Part shown: in pieces, positions 63,418 through 64,000 of the stretch
Position numbering within the stretch: position 1 is the stretch's first letter
Layout of the letters: each line of letters begins with the position of its first letter
Source of the DNA: Caballeronia sp. dw_19
GTDB taxonomy: Bacteria; Pseudomonadota; Gammaproteobacteria; Burkholderiales; Burkholderiaceae
Length of the DNA: 64,000 bases
Direction of reading: 5' to 3'
Assembly: GCF_018449515.1 (NCBI RefSeq)
Contig: NZ_JAAVUQ010000020.1
Location: 62,001 to 126,000, forward strand
Translations under genes and position numbers: made by a program
The notes under the pieces: model-generated
The model's input: only the letters and a program-made list of their open reading frames with translations
Database searches by the model: none
What the model was told of the DNA's origin: nothing

Positions 63418-64000
63418 TTAGAACGACGTGCCGATCTGGAACTGGAACTTCTCGTATTGGTCTCCCGCGTGCCGCACGATCGGGAAACCGAGGTCCAGCT
63501 TGAGCGGCCCGATCGGGGATATCCACTCAAGTCCCGCACCATAGCTGTAACGCAGGCCGTTGGCGCCCACGCTGTTACCTTCGTCGCCCCAGACGTTACC
63601 GCCGTCGACAAAAGTAAACACGCGCAGGGTCCGGTCATACCCCGTACCCGGCAACGGAAAGGTCATTTCTATATTGCCGACAATCATCTTCGATCCACCG
63701 ATCGGGTCGTTGGTCGTGGCGTCACGCGGTCCGAGCGAACCGGACTCGTAGCCCCGCACCGAGCCAATACCGCCGGCGTAGTAGTTCTTGAAGATCGGAT
63801 AGGCGTCGCCGTTTATGCCGTGACCATAGCCCGCCTGGAAATTCAGGCCGAGAATGAAACCCCTGGCGGGGGTGTAATAGTACTGGGCCTGAACATCTGA
63901 TTTGTAGTACTGGGTATTTCCTGCCGGTGTTCCCAACTCGCCGTTGGCCTGAAGGAAATAGCCTTTGCTGGGTATCAGCGCGCTGTCGCGTGCGTCGTGC
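63418..64000 (-). CDS. BamA-like outer-membrane assembly factor (5' part outside window)
   Basis: The C-terminal about 193 codons of an Omp85-family barrel run to the right edge. The lid motif VRGYESGSLGPRD corresponds to the VRGF loop 6 signature of BamA, and the end EKFQFQIGTSF is the canonical terminal strand with final Phe. POTRA domains, if present, lie outside. The usual BamA neighbours (skp, lpxD, rseP) are not seen; instead the next gene is LptD-like. This suggests a dedicated paralogue coupled to that gene rather than the housekeeping BamA. Confidence 0.85.
   Translation of the reverse strand, partial: HDARDSALIPSKGYFLQANGELGTPAGNTQYYKSDVQAQYYYTPARGFILGLNFQAGYGHGINGDAYPIFKNYYAGGIGSVRGYESGSLGPRDATTNDPIGGSKMIVGNIEMTFPLPGTGYDRTLRVFTFVDGGNVWGDEGNSVGANGLRYSYGAGLEWISPIGPLKLDLGFPIVRHAGDQYEKFQFQIGTSF

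Noticed and set aside
1..64000. CRISPR arrays, tRNA or rRNA genes, prophage and transposase genes
   Set aside because: None of the required repeat, cloverleaf or protein signatures was seen on either strand by eye; a dedicated search could still find a short RNA gene.

Overview
The window reads as chromosomal DNA of a Burkholderiaceae bacterium, most like Paraburkholderia or Caballeronia. This is inferred from the high GC content and the gene types: MHS-family transporters, DUF3597 and DUF4148-like small proteins, classical beta-proteobacterial porins, many LysR, AraC and TetR regulators, and amine/amino-acid catabolic islands. No rRNA, tRNA, CRISPR array, transposase or phage gene was recognised. 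The window starts inside a NodT-type outer-membrane lipoprotein gene and ends inside a BamA-like gene.

Layout. 1-10.1 kb: efflux outer-membrane lipoprotein, pirin, a phosphatidylserine/tryptophan-decarboxylase-like enzyme, a small charged protein, an MgtC-like membrane protein, a TPP-dependent pyruvate-oxidase-like enzyme, a Tat-signal SDR and a DUF72 protein. 10.3-14.5 kb: a CheB-CheR-PAS-kinase-receiver fusion protein. 14.5-19.2 kb: a LacI DNA-binding-domain remnant, two outer-membrane proteins (D15-type and MipA/OmpV), a histidine phosphatase and a Na+/H+ antiporter. 19.4-26.8 kb: a catabolic group (CitE-like lyase, solute-binding protein, LysR regulator, GhrA-like reductase, class II aldolase, MHS transporter), interrupted by a 1-kb imperfect inverted repeat. 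27-31.2 kb: TetR/SDR divergent pair, FAD oxidoreductase, histidine phosphatase. 31.2-35.5 kb: a gene-poor stretch with a 70-bp MITE-like repeat, a TMEM175-like channel, a 2OG-oxygenase fragment and small proteins of unknown role. 35.5-37.7 kb: serine hydrolase and an Amj-type lipid II flippase. 37.9-46.3 kb: an amine/amino-acid uptake and oxidation island (SDR, two FAD oxidases, ABC permease and binding protein, LysR, AraC, threonine aldolase). 46.3-47.4 kb: a zeta-class GST and a small secreted protein. 48.1-50.1 kb: a compact four-gene cassette (PAAR, PAAR-TTR, peptidoglycan amidase, membrane-anchored small protein) that looks like a type VI secretion effector/immunity module. 50.3-57.9 kb: MATE exporter, DUF3597 protein, an AttH-FtsX-ABC operon and a methyltransferase. 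58.1-64 kb: an orphan sensor kinase, a porin behind a Fur-box-like site, and an LptD-like gene directly downstream of a BamA-like gene.

How the genes work together. Three themes recur. The first is envelope construction: efflux lipoprotein, OmpV, D15, Amj, LptD-like, BamA-like and porin. The second is oxidation and import of amino acids or amines, with binding proteins that lack a local ATPase. The third is interbacterial competition, in the PAAR-amidase cassette. The most rewarding stretches for follow-up are the PAAR-amidase cassette, the LptD-like/BamA-like pair, the PSD-like decarboxylase and the two repeat families.
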